Source: Nocardia sp. NBC_01503 (GTDB lineage Bacteria; Actinomycetota; Actinomycetes; Mycobacteriales; Mycobacteriaceae). From it: 64,000 nucleotides of DNA. The notes beneath the pieces are model-generated. The model saw only the letters and a program-made list of their open reading frames with translations, searched no databases and was not told the origin of the DNA. The position numbers and the translations under genes were made by a program. Within the stretch, counting starts at the first letter, position 1. Every line of letters starts with the position of its first letter. The stretch spans positions 5,022,001 to 5,086,000 of the forward strand of contig NZ_CP109596.1 of assembly GCF_036327755.1 (NCBI RefSeq), given 5' to 3'. Of the stretch, positions 1 to 8,130 are shown piece after piece.

Positions 1-549
1 TCGGGTCTCGCGCGGCGACGGTGCGTGCGCGGGGAAGAGCGGGCTGCGGGTCAGGCGCTGAATAGGGCGGGCGGTGGGGGCCGACGGGTGCATGGTGGCG
101 ATGGCGACCAGACCACCGGGGACCAGGACGCGATGAAATTCGCGCAGCGCCACCGGATGGTCGAAGAAGTGGAAGGCGCTGGTGGAGACCACCGCATCCA
201 ATTCGCCGTCGCCGAGCGGCAGATGTTCGGCGGCCGAGTGCCGCCAGTGCACATCCGCGCAGCGGGCGCGGGCCTGGGCCAGCATGCCGGTGGAGGCGTC
301 CACCCCGTACACCACCTCGGGCCGCAGCTCCTCGGCGATCCGGGTGGTGAGAATGCCGGTGCCGCAGCCGATATCGGCGATGCGGCGGGATCCGGCGGCG
401 CGCAGCTCGGCCACCACCTGATCCTGCGGCGGACGGTACACGGCCTGCTGCAGGGCCTTGGTGTCATAGGCCCGGGCGACGTTTCCGAAGAATCCGGTCA
501 CCAGTTGGTTGAGCGCGCGGTTGCCTGTGGTCATTGCGGTGCTTGGCAT
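1..549 (-). CDS. SAM-dependent methyltransferase (partial, runs off the window start)
   Basis: The reverse strand is open from an ATG at 549 to the window edge, giving 183 codons without a stop. An AGGAG ribosome site lies five bases before this ATG, which favours it over the ATG at 534. The translation contains the class I methyltransferase motif I, ADIGCGTGILT, near residue 60, then an acidic residue ending strand 2 (GVDAS) and a later LVPGGLVAI loop typical of ubiE/SAM-methyltransferase type 11 proteins. The substrate cannot be read from the sequence. The C-terminus is missing only because the window ends. It is divergent from the alcohol dehydrogenase at 646. Confidence 0.85.
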   Translation of the reverse strand, partial: MPSTAMTTGNRALNQLVTGFFGNVARAYDTKALQQAVYRPPQDQVVAELRAAGSRRIADIGCGTGILTTRIAEELRPEVVYGVDASTGMLAQARARCADVHWRHSAAEHLPLGDGELDAVVSTSAFHFFDHPVALREFHRVLVPGGLVAIATMHPSAPTARPIQRLTRSPLFPAHAPSPRETR

Positions 550-632
550 ATGTGCTCCTATCCGCTCTTCATCGAACCAGATTTCCAACTGTCTGGGAAG
601 GTGGTAAGTCGGTCCGTTACGGGGTGTTGGAG

Positions 633-645
633 TAGCGTCGGGCGC
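633..645 (+). promoter_or_regulatory. Leaderless-type promoter -10 for the alcohol dehydrogenase
   Basis: TAGCGT at 633-638 is followed by exactly seven bases and then ATG at 646, with no purine-rich ribosome site. This TAnnnT-N7-start layout suggests that transcription begins at the start codon. No clear -35 is visible. Confidence 0.55.
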
Positions 646-1761
646 ATGAGGATTCGTGGAGCTGTACTGGAACGAATCGGGGCGCAGCCGCCCTTCGCCG
701 AGTCGAAACCCATCGTGGTGAGCGAACTCGACCTGGGTGAACCCGGCCCCGGCGAACTACTGGTGAAGATCGAGGCGGCCGGCCTGTGCCACTCGGATCT
801 GTCGGTGGTGGACGGGAATCGGGTGCGACCGGTACCCATGCTGCTCGGGCATGAGGCCGCCGGACGAGTGGAGGCCATCGGCCCGGGGGAGAGCGATCTC
901 GCGGTCGGACAGCGCGTGGTCATGACCTTCCTGCCGCGCTGCGGTGAATGCGCGGGCTGCGCGACCGAGGGCCGCACCCCCTGTCTGCCGGGCAGTATGG
1001 CGAACAACTCCGGTGAACTCATGAACGGCGGACGGCGACTGCTGCGCGACGGTGAGCCGGTGCACCATCACCTGGGCGTCTCCGCGTTCGCCACGCACGC
1101 GGTGGTGGATCGGCATTCGGTGGTTCCGGTGGATGACGATGTGCCGCCGGAGGTGGCGGCCGTACTCGGCTGCGCGGTGCTGACCGGCGGTGGGGCACTG
1201 TTGAATTCGGCGAAGCCCGGACCGGCCGATCGCATTATGGTGGTCGGGCTCGGCGGGGTCGGTATGGCCGCGGTACTGGTGGCGGCGGCGCTGCGCGAGG
1301 GCACCGGCCGCGATGTGATCGCCGTCGACACCGTGCCGGAGAAGTTGCAGGCCGCCATGGAGTTGGGCGCGACCGCGTCCTACACCCCGGCGGAGTTGGC
1401 CGAGCAGGGTATTCAGGCCGAAGTGGTGATCGAGGCCGCGGGCAACGTGCGCGCCTTCGAGACCGCGGTGGCCGCGACCGCGGTCGGCGGCACCACGGTG
1501 ACGGTCGGCCTGCCCGCACCCGATGCCATGGCCAGCGTCTCGCCTTTGGGGCTGGTCGCGCAGGGCCGCTCCATCATCGGCAGCTATCTCGGATCGGCCG
1601 TGCCGTCCCGGGATATTCCGGAGTTCGTGCGCCTGTGGCGCGAGGGCAAGCTGCCGGTCGAGCGATTGGTCTCCTCGCATATCAAGCTCGAGGACATCAA
1701 TTCCGGAATGGATGAGCTCGCCGCGGGGCATGCGCTGCGTCAGGTGGTCGTCTTCGACTGA
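646..1761 (+). CDS. Zinc-dependent alcohol dehydrogenase (MDR superfamily, class III-like)
   Basis: This 371-residue protein is a medium-chain dehydrogenase that would oxidise an alcohol or reduce an aldehyde with NAD(P). The catalytic-zinc segment GLCHSDLSV and GHEAAGRVEAIGPG lie in the N-terminal GroES-like domain. Four cysteines in C-x2-C-x2-C-x7-C spacing (CGECAGCATEGRTPC) form the structural zinc site. The Rossmann domain carries GLGGVGMAAV near residue 200. The open frame extends upstream to position 25, but that stretch overlaps the divergent methyltransferase. The start at 646 fits both the family N-terminus and a -10 hexamer seven bases upstream. The physiological substrate is unknown. 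Confidence 0.9.
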   Translation: MRIRGAVLERIGAQPPFAESKPIVVSELDLGEPGPGELLVKIEAAGLCHSDLSVVDGNRVRPVPMLLGHEAAGRVEAIGPGESDLAVGQRVVMTFLPRCGECAGCATEGRTPCLPGSMANNSGELMNGGRRLLRDGEPVHHHLGVSAFATHAVVDRHSVVPVDDDVPPEVAAVLGCAVLTGGGALLNSAKPGPADRIMVVGLGGVGMAAVLVAAALREGTGRDVIAVDTVPEKLQAAMELGATASYTPAELAEQGIQAEVVIEAAGNVRAFETAVAATAVGGTTVTVGLPAPDAMASVSPLGLVAQGRSIIGSYLGSAVPSRDIPEFVRLWREGKLPVERLVSSHIKLEDINSGMDELAAGHALRQVVVFD

Positions 1762-1790
1762 GCCGCACCGTATCTCGGTTCGAGACCAAC

Positions 1791-1820
1791 GCGCCCGCCC
1801 CGGATTTCCGTGGCGGGCGC
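1791..1820. terminator. Bidirectional hairpin terminator
   Basis: A perfect nine-base stem, GCGCCCGCC (1791-1799) with GGCGGGCGC (1812-1820), encloses a 12-base loop. It lies between the convergent alcohol dehydrogenase and lipoprotein genes. The plus-strand side is followed by a short T-rich stretch (GGTCTTTC). Confidence 0.6.
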
Positions 1821-1841
1821 GGTCTTTCGAAACGGCGGTGC

Positions 1842-3407
1842 CTACTTGACGGTCAGGTTGATCGTCTTGGTCTGCGTCTTCGCGGGCAGCTTGGTGGTGT
1901 CCACCATCAGCACCTCACCGCTGTCCTGCACACCATTCGGCAGGGTCTTGGCCGCGAGCCCGAACGGCGGCGCGTCGCCGGTGGAGCCATCGAGACCGAA
2001 GTCGCTGTCATTGGAGATGTAGAGCGTCTTACCGCCGTCGGTGGTGGCCACACCTTCGATCTTGTCGTGGCCGAAGAACTTTCCGTCGGCGTTCAGGCCG
2101 TCGACCAGCCCGCCGAGGTCCAGGCTCGACTTCTTGGCGACGGCGGTGATACCCGCCTTCCGCAACGCGGCCACGCCGTCGGCGGTGCTCACGGTGCCGA
2201 CATAGACCTCGATCGGCTTACCGTCGATCAGCAGGCCCCGGTCCGGGTCGTACTGCGCACCGGCGACTTCGGACCGCGGCCCGACATCGGTGGCATTGCC
2301 GATATCGATGGTCCACAGCTTCTTATCGGCCTTGGGAGCCTTGTTGCCATCGCGTTCGTCGACCACGAAGGTGGTGGCGCTCAGCGCGGTGATCTCGGAG
2401 ACCGCGAGCTTCTTCTTCGGGTTCTCCAGGGGGTAGATGAACTCCTTGACCGCCCGCGTCTTCAGGTCCACGGTGACGATGCGCGTCATGGGAACCTCAC
2501 GCGCGGAGGCGACTCCGGGCTCCTTCAACGCGGACTGCACGATGCCGACCAGGGTGTTGCCGTCGGGGGTGACGGTCAGCCCCTCCATACCCTGATTGGC
2601 GGTGCGCAGTGAAAGCTCCTTGGGCAGACCGCGTCCCGGCGCCAGCCGCTCCAGCTCATTGCCCTTGGCATCGAAATGCACCAGGAACGGGCCGTATTCG
2701 TCGGAGACCCAGAAGCTGCCGTCGGGCAGGGCGACCAGACCCTCACTGTCGATACCGTGATCGGTGGGCGGCAGCACCTTTCCCGCGAGATCCTTGATGG
2801 TCTCACCGGTGGTGGCCGAGGTGTCGACCAGGCCGTTGAACGGCTGGCCCACCGGATTCTTCAGCGGGATGGTGGATTCCACCACCGCGCGGGTGCCGAC
2901 CATCTTGAACTTGGCGATGGAAGGCGTGAAATCCGGTACCGCGACGATCTTCTCGTTCTTACCCTTACCGTCCACATTCGGGCCGCGGTCGGTGAGCCCG
3001 TAGAACTCGTCCTTGGAGCCGGGCACCGGCGCGAAGGCCGAACCGAATCCGCTGCCCTGCACCGTGACTCCACCGAAGTCGCCCAGCGGCTTGATATCGG
3101 TGGTGTACAACTTCACCGCATCGGTGGTGGTGACGGTGATGCTGTCCGAACCGGTGTAGCCCGCGGCGGGCGTGTAGACCACCGAACCGTCGACGCGGCG
3201 GGTGATGGTGCCGTGCTGCGGGTCCGCGATGCCCACCGCCGCCGTCCCGCCGGTCTTGGCCAGGAAGTCGTCGAGGGAGATGACCAGTGGCTGGTCCTTG
3301 GTCGCGGTGAAGTCGGCACCGGCGTCGGAGGACGAGCAGGCGGCCAGGGTCGCAGCGCAGACGGCGACGGCGACGAGCGCGCTGGGGGTACTACGGCGAA
3401 TTCTCAC
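1842..3407 (-). CDS. Phytase-like (esterase-like activity) lipoprotein
   Basis: The 521-residue product has a basic N-terminus, a hydrophobic stretch and the lipobox LAACSSS, so it is probably lipid-anchored outside the membrane. Residues about 35-95 resemble an Ig-like or VCBS-type bacterial domain (VYTPAAGYTGSDSITVT). The rest matches the 'esterase-like activity of phytase' beta-propeller family: DRGPNVDGKG, DEYGPFLVHFD and GIDSEGLVALPDGSFWVSDE are characteristic. Experimental activity in this family is poorly defined, so phosphatase or esterase function is only inferred. The start is GTG at 3407. A TAGGCA hexamer six bases upstream may be a weak leaderless-type -10. The gene is divergent from dapB. 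Confidence 0.8.
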   Translation of the reverse strand: MRIRRSTPSALVAVAVCAATLAACSSSDAGADFTATKDQPLVISLDDFLAKTGGTAAVGIADPQHGTITRRVDGSVVYTPAAGYTGSDSITVTTTDAVKLYTTDIKPLGDFGGVTVQGSGFGSAFAPVPGSKDEFYGLTDRGPNVDGKGKNEKIVAVPDFTPSIAKFKMVGTRAVVESTIPLKNPVGQPFNGLVDTSATTGETIKDLAGKVLPPTDHGIDSEGLVALPDGSFWVSDEYGPFLVHFDAKGNELERLAPGRGLPKELSLRTANQGMEGLTVTPDGNTLVGIVQSALKEPGVASAREVPMTRIVTVDLKTRAVKEFIYPLENPKKKLAVSEITALSATTFVVDERDGNKAPKADKKLWTIDIGNATDVGPRSEVAGAQYDPDRGLLIDGKPIEVYVGTVSTADGVAALRKAGITAVAKKSSLDLGGLVDGLNADGKFFGHDKIEGVATTDGGKTLYISNDSDFGLDGSTGDAPPFGLAAKTLPNGVQDSGEVLMVDTTKLPAKTQTKTINLTVK

Positions 3408-3511
3408 AGGCGATGCCTACCGACTCGATACAACCACCAGTTGACCGTGAACTGAACAGTTGCCATCGCTGCACCGTAACGGGGGTTCCACAGGTCTGAT
3501 CGGCGACCCGA

Positions 3512-3517
3512 TAGGCT
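3512..3517 (+). promoter_or_regulatory. Probable -10 of the dapB promoter
   Basis: TAGGCT lies about 45 bases upstream of the dapB start. Transcription from here would give a leader of roughly 40 bases that includes the GAGGAG ribosome site. Confidence 0.35.
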
Positions 3518-3562
3518 CAAGCCGGACTTTTTGTGAGCAGGCGAGGCATGTGAGGAGACGTG

Positions 3563-4318
3563 GTGACCACGAACCGGATCCGGGTGGGTGTGCTCGGAGC
3601 GCGCGGCAAGGTCGGACAGGCGATCTGCGCCGGGGTCGAGGCAGCCGCCGATCTGGAGCTCGTCGCCCAGGTCGACAAGGATGACGCGCTGGAGACCTTC
3701 ACCGCCGCGGGCACCGAGGTCGTCATCGACTTCACCCACCCCGATGTGGTGATGCCGAATCTGGAGTGGCTGGTGGCCAATGGCATTCACGCCGTGGTCG
3801 GCACCACCGGCTTCGATGCCGAGCGGCTCGACCGGGTGCGCGGCTGGCTGGCCGCCGAGCCCGAGGTCGGCGTTCTCATCGCACCCAACTTCGCCATCGG
3901 CGCGGTGCTGAGCATGCGCTTCGCCGAACAGGCCGCGCGCTGGTTCGATTCGGTCGAGGTCATCGAATTGCACCACCCGAACAAGGCCGACGCGCCGTCC
4001 GGCACCGCGTTCCGCACGGCGAGCATGATCGCCGCCGCGCGGGAGAAGGCGGGCGTGGGCCGCAGCCCGGACGCCACCTCGCAGGAGCTCGAGGGCGCGC
4101 GCGGCGCGGATGTGGACGGCGTGCGCGTGCACTCGGTGCGCCTGGCCGGACTGGTCGCGCATCAGGAGGTGCTGTTCGGCACTCAGGGCGAGACCCTCAC
4201 CATTCGGCACGACTCCATGGACCGGACCTCGTTCGTGCCCGGCGTGCTGCTCGGTACCCGTAAGACCCCGCATCGCCCCGGTCTGACCGTGGGCATCGAC
4301 GCCCTGCTGGACCTGTGA
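3563..4318 (+). CDS. dapB: 4-hydroxy-tetrahydrodipicolinate reductase
   Basis: DapB reduces the cyclic product of DapA in the meso-diaminopimelate/lysine pathway using NAD(P)H. The 251-residue length is normal. The N-terminal Rossmann motif is VGVLGARGKVGQ, and the diagnostic ELHHPNKADAPSGTA signature (His-His plus Lys) lies near residues 134-148. GAGGAG at 3552-3557 is five bases from GTG 3563, which is better placed than the adjacent GTG at 3560. The stop overlaps the next gene's start (GTGA), so the two are probably translationally coupled. dapA is about 26 kb away on the same strand. Confidence 0.97.
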   Translation: MTTNRIRVGVLGARGKVGQAICAGVEAAADLELVAQVDKDDALETFTAAGTEVVIDFTHPDVVMPNLEWLVANGIHAVVGTTGFDAERLDRVRGWLAAEPEVGVLIAPNFAIGAVLSMRFAEQAARWFDSVEVIELHHPNKADAPSGTAFRTASMIAAAREKAGVGRSPDATSQELEGARGADVDGVRVHSVRLAGLVAHQEVLFGTQGETLTIRHDSMDRTSFVPGVLLGTRKTPHRPGLTVGIDALLDL

Positions 4319-4809
4319 CCGCGCCGGAGAACAACAGCCGGGAGGTCGGCAAGCGGGTCGCGTTCATCGCGGCCCTGGTGCTGGTGCTCGGTTTCTACTT
4401 CCTGCTGCTGGGGCGTATCGCGGTCAGCCTGATCGCCTCGGGTTCGATTCCGGCCGCGATCCTCGGCGTCGGCGTGCTGGTGCTCCCGTTGCTCGGCGTC
4501 TGGGTGGTCGCCTCCAGTGTTCGCGCGGCCTTCGCGCATCAGCATCTGGCCAAGCGGATTCACGCCGAGGGGTTGGAGTTGGACACCTCGGATCTGCCGC
4601 GCCGTCCGTCCGGACGCCTGGAACGCGCAGCGGCCGATCAGCTCTTCGAGCGGGTGAAGACGGAGTGGGAAGCCGATCCGGACAACTGGCGCACCAACTA
4701 TCGCGCCGCGCGCGCCTACGACTACGCCGGTGATAGGACCCGTGCGCGCGAAGTCATGCGCCGGGCAGTGGAATTGGAGCGCGGGGAGCGCACCGCTCAG
4801 CAGCCCTGA
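4315..4809 (+). CDS. Small membrane protein downstream of dapB (Rv2772c-like position)
   Basis: The gene encodes 164 residues. A hydrophilic N-terminus of about 15 residues is followed by two closely spaced hydrophobic helices (residues about 16-37 and 42-65) and then a charged cytoplasmic-type tail with a tetratricopeptide-like stretch (DNWRTNYRAARAYDYAGD). It starts on a GTG sharing two bases with the dapB stop. A membrane protein occupies the same place next to dapB in mycobacteria, so the pairing seems conserved. Its function is unknown. Confidence 0.8.
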   Translation: MTAPENNSREVGKRVAFIAALVLVLGFYFLLLGRIAVSLIASGSIPAAILGVGVLVLPLLGVWVVASSVRAAFAHQHLAKRIHAEGLELDTSDLPRRPSGRLERAAADQLFERVKTEWEADPDNWRTNYRAARAYDYAGDRTRAREVMRRAVELERGERTAQQP

Positions 4810-4826
4810 CCCGTCGGCCGCTGCCC

Positions 4827-4910
4827 GCCCCGTCATCCCGGCGCGCCTTTTGGCCGGGATCCACAACTGTCAGGTGGATCCCGGCCAAAAGCATGCCGGG
4901 ATGACGGGCG
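4827..4910. repeat. Dispersed palindromic repeat, copy 1
   Basis: Two 36-base arms (4829-4864 and 4874-4909) form a long, slightly imperfect inverted repeat around a nine-base loop. The arm core is CCGTCATCCCGG, a short variable stretch, then TTTTGGCCGGGATCCAC. Related copies lie at 29477-29512 (one arm) and 62508-62601 (both arms). This copy lies between convergent genes and could act as a terminator, but its recurrence marks it as a REP/MITE-like family. A degenerate CGGGATGACGG follows at about 4922. Confidence 0.85.
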
Positions 4911-4970
4911 AGGTGCCGGGCTCGGGATGACGGAAGGCGGCAGGGGCTACTGCGGCGGCTGCACTTCGGC

Positions 4971-5888
4971 CTACCGCGGCGGATGGACCTTGCGCCAGTG
5001 GTCCGCGATATCGATGCGACGGGTCAGCCACACCTTCTCATGCGACTGCACATAGTCCAGGAATCGCTCCAGCGACTTCGCGCGGGCGGGCTTTCCGACA
5101 ATGCGGCAGTGCAGGCCCACCGACAGCATCTTCGGGGCTCCGGCCTCACCCTCGGCGTAGAGGATGTCGAAGGCGTCGCGCAGGTACGAGAAGAACTCCT
5201 CACCGTTGGCGAAACCGGCGGGGGAGGAGAACCGCATGTCATTGGTCTCCAGGGTGTACGGCACGACCAGCTGGTCATGCTCGCCCACCTTCACCCAGTA
5301 CGGCAGGTCATCGGCGTAGGAGTCCGAGTCGTACGCGAATCCGCCGTGTTCGACGACAAGTTCGCGGGTTCGGGGTGAGTCCCGCCCGGTGTACCAGCCA
5401 CGCGGCGGTTCGCCGAAGAGGCGGGTAATGATGTTTACCGCCTCTTCCATGTGTTCACGCTCGATCTTCGCATCGACCTCCTGGTAGGAGATCCAGCGCA
5501 GACCGTGACAGGCGATTTCGTGGCCCAGGCGCTTGAAGGCCGCGACGGCCTCCGGATTGCGCTCCAGGGCGCGCGCCACACCGAAGATGGTCAGCGGGAT
5601 ATCGCGCTGTTCGAACAGCCGCAGCACCCGCCAGAGTCCGGCGCGTGAGCCGTACTCGTAGATGGTCTCCATGGACAGGTGCCGGTCCGGGAACGACTGC
5701 GCCGGAACGATATCCGACAGGAACGTCTCCGACCCCGCATCTCCGTCCAGCACAGTGTTCTCCCCGCCCTCCTCGTAATTGAGGACGAAGTTCACCGCGA
5801 TATTGGCCCGACCCGGCCACTGCGGATGCGGGGGATTGGGGCCGTAGCCGACCATGTCCCGGGGGTAGTTCAGATCGAAATCGCTCAT
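4971..5888 (-). CDS. puuE: Allantoinase PuuE (polysaccharide-deacetylase fold)
   Basis: PuuE hydrolyses allantoin to allantoate and belongs to the carbohydrate esterase 4/NodB fold, unrelated to AllB. The 305-residue length and the opening FDLNYPRDMVGYGPNPPHPQWP are typical. Other diagnostic segments are LNYEEGGENTVLDGD, the ACHGLRW histidine loop and YTGRDSPRTRELV. Its ATG overlaps the stop of the allantoicase gene (ATGA), making it the last gene of the operon. PuuE plus allantoicase is a known bacterial route from allantoin to ureidoglycolate. Confidence 0.95.
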   Translation of the reverse strand: MSDFDLNYPRDMVGYGPNPPHPQWPGRANIAVNFVLNYEEGGENTVLDGDAGSETFLSDIVPAQSFPDRHLSMETIYEYGSRAGLWRVLRLFEQRDIPLTIFGVARALERNPEAVAAFKRLGHEIACHGLRWISYQEVDAKIEREHMEEAVNIITRLFGEPPRGWYTGRDSPRTRELVVEHGGFAYDSDSYADDLPYWVKVGEHDQLVVPYTLETNDMRFSSPAGFANGEEFFSYLRDAFDILYAEGEAGAPKMLSVGLHCRIVGKPARAKSLERFLDYVQSHEKVWLTRRIDIADHWRKVHPPR

Positions 5889-6919
5889 GCGAGTTCACCT
5901 TCCCGTTCGGCGGCCATCTCCGCCCGGGCTGCCTCGGTGAGCGTGCCGAACAGGCGCAGCCGTGCCAGGCCACCATCGGGGAAGGCGTCCAGGCGCACCC
6001 GCACCACCGCCTCATTCGAGTCGATGGCGAAGCGATGCCGGGTATCGGGACGAATCACCGTGCGCGGCAACAACTCCACCTCGGAGCCGTCCGCGCGAAT
6101 ACCGGTCAGCGCGGTCGCGCCCGGACTGTTGAACAGGAAGTACGAGGTGTCGATCTCGGCCATGGCGAGCACGCCCTCACCCGCCAATTGCACCAGGACC
6201 CAGTCATTGTCCTTATCGCGCCGACGCGCGGTCTCCCAGCCGTCGCCCATGGAGCGCGCCCGGCCGGGCAGCAGGATCTGTTCGGGATGGGAGTAGAAGC
6301 GGTTCGAGCAATCCGCCACCAGACCGCCGTTCTCCAGTGCGGCCAGATCGAACGGACCCGAATCCAGCCAGCGCAGTTCGGGTTTGGCGATACCGTGCAC
6401 GCGCAAACGCGCCACGCCGCCGTCCGGGAACATGCGCAGTCGCACATGGGTGAACCGGCGCTTGGAGTCCACCGGGAACGGATTGCGGCTGTCCCCGTTC
6501 ACCGCGGCCCGCGCCACAATGGTGGTCCAGCCATCCCGCTCGGCGATCTCCTCGGCAGACGGATATCCCTGCACCGCAATGGCTTCCACTGAAACCTCGG
6601 GCGGATAGTTGCCCTTGAACCAGGCGGTGTCCACCACGACGCCGTGGATCACCCCGGGTACACCGAGCCGGACGATCGCGGTATCGCAGTCATCACTTTC
6701 GGGTGCGGCCCCGATATCCCCGCGCCGTCGCCGGGTCTCCCACCCGTCGTACACCTGGCCCTTATGCCCGAAAGTGGCGGGCCGGTAGGTGGACTCCTCC
6801 GGTCGGATGAGATTCTCCCGCTCCGCGAAGGATTCGTCATTGGCCCAGATCACCGCCCCTCCCAGCGAGCGCACGGCCAGATCGGGAAGCAGCGTGAAAT
6901 CAGTCGTATCAGCGGTCAT
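5885..6919 (-). CDS. alc: Allantoicase
   Basis: Allantoicase splits allantoate into ureidoglycolate and urea. The 344-residue protein contains the two tandem allantoicase repeats, about residues 1-165 and 175-335; each carries a DGWET motif and an xAxxDTxxF segment (VVDTAWFKGNYPP and AEIDTSYFLFNSPG). The start at 6919 overlaps the upstream stop as ATGA, and its own stop overlaps puuE the same way. The open frame continues far upstream, but that part overlaps the next gene and has no family similarity. Confidence 0.95.
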   Translation of the reverse strand: MTADTTDFTLLPDLAVRSLGGAVIWANDESFAERENLIRPEESTYRPATFGHKGQVYDGWETRRRRGDIGAAPESDDCDTAIVRLGVPGVIHGVVVDTAWFKGNYPPEVSVEAIAVQGYPSAEEIAERDGWTTIVARAAVNGDSRNPFPVDSKRRFTHVRLRMFPDGGVARLRVHGIAKPELRWLDSGPFDLAALENGGLVADCSNRFYSHPEQILLPGRARSMGDGWETARRRDKDNDWVLVQLAGEGVLAMAEIDTSYFLFNSPGATALTGIRADGSEVELLPRTVIRPDTRHRFAIDSNEAVVRVRLDAFPDGGLARLRLFGTLTEAARAEMAAEREGELA

Positions 6920-8130
6920 AGGGACGGCATCTTCCTTTCTCGCAACTGATGAAGCACGGTGACGGTCGCGGCCGGGACCAGGGCCGTCACCTCGTCGGGA
7001 CCGAAAGCGCCGCAATCCAATCCGCGTAGCACGACGGTCGCAAGAGCTTGAGCGGTGGCGGGTTCGTCGACCACCGCGCCACCCTGTCGATCCAGGTAGC
7101 GGCCGATGCGCGGCGCGGCCACCCCGAGAGCGGTGCGGTAGAAGGCGAAGGTGGCCAGCCAGCGGGTGGCCAGATGGCCCGCGCCCATATCCCAGCCCTG
7201 GTAGTAGCCGCGCTCGAGCGAGCGGGTGACCAGGCGGTAGTGGCGGGCCAGGGCGGTGCGCACCTCGGCATCGGTGCCGATGGGCAGCACCTGGGTGGAG
7301 CCGTCGCAGACCCAGACGCCGGTCTGGGCGGCGGCGGCCTGCATCACGGCCTTGGCGTGATCGGCGACCGGATGCTCCAGGGACTGGAACTGCGGGGCGA
7401 TTCCACAGGCGGCGCTGTAATCGTAAGTGCCGTAGTGCAATCCGGTGCAGCGCCCGGCAGAGCGGTGAATGGCCTGCGCGACGGTGGCGGTGCCGTCGGC
7501 GGCGATCACGGCCTGCGGGCTCTCGATCTGGAGCTCGAACTTCAGCGCACCCTCGGGTAGCCCGTGCGCGGATTCGATTGCCTGGCAAAGCAGTACGGCC
7601 GCTTCGGCCTGATCGGCCGAGCGGATCTTGGGAATCGTGAAGACGAAACCGTCCGGCACGCCGCTCGCGCCTTCCAGCACCTTCTCCAAAGTCCTTACCG
7701 CGCGCTCCCATTCGAGGGTGGTGAGCCCCTTCATGCGAATGCCGCGCGAGACCACCTCGGCGGGCAGCGCCGCCAGTACCGCACCCGCGTGCAGTGCGTC
7801 GCGATCCTCCACCTCGTCACCGCGGGTGCCGTAACCGTCCTCGAAATCCAGGCGCAGATCCTGAACGGGCCGCCAGCGCAAGGCGTTCAGCGTCCGCGTC
7901 AGCGCCTCCTCGCCGGCCAGCTCGGTGAGCACATCGCTGTGCTTCCCGGCCAATTCGATGGCGTTCGCGCCCCACTCCTTCGGCAGTTCCGGCGTGGCAT
8001 CGGCCGCGCTCACATACACGGTGTGAATGGGCTGACCCGCCCGATCACCCGGATATCGTTGCGCCAGTTCCGAATCGACCGACCGCAAGCGGCCTTCGAT
8101 ATCGCCCAGTACGTACGAGGGCAGGGTCAC
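6916..8130 (-). CDS. DUF6986 protein (HpcH/citrate-lyase/malate-synthase-like TIM barrel)
   Basis: This 404-residue protein belongs to a family found in actinobacterial purine and allantoin clusters. The TIM-barrel aldolase features visible are LRLDFEDGYG (metal-binding acidic cluster), FELQIESPQAVI and GLHYGTYDYSAACG, recalling malate synthase and citrate-lyase beta subunits. The conserved ATGA overlaps on both sides argue for a step in the same pathway. No ureidoglycolate lyase or classical malate synthase gene is present in the window, so a role in ureidoglycolate or glyoxylate handling is plausible but unproven. Confidence 0.8.
   Translation of the reverse strand: MTLPSYVLGDIEGRLRSVDSELAQRYPGDRAGQPIHTVYVSAADATPELPKEWGANAIELAGKHSDVLTELAGEEALTRTLNALRWRPVQDLRLDFEDGYGTRGDEVEDRDALHAGAVLAALPAEVVSRGIRMKGLTTLEWERAVRTLEKVLEGASGVPDGFVFTIPKIRSADQAEAAVLLCQAIESAHGLPEGALKFELQIESPQAVIAADGTATVAQAIHRSAGRCTGLHYGTYDYSAACGIAPQFQSLEHPVADHAKAVMQAAAAQTGVWVCDGSTQVLPIGTDAEVRTALARHYRLVTRSLERGYYQGWDMGAGHLATRWLATFAFYRTALGVAAPRIGRYLDRQGGAVVDEPATAQALATVVLRGLDCGAFGPDEVTALVPAATVTVLHQLRERKMPSL

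Noticed and set aside
25..645. Upstream extension of the alcohol dehydrogenase frame
   Set aside because: It overlaps a well-supported divergent methyltransferase gene and lies upstream of the likely promoter. The family N-terminus begins at 646.
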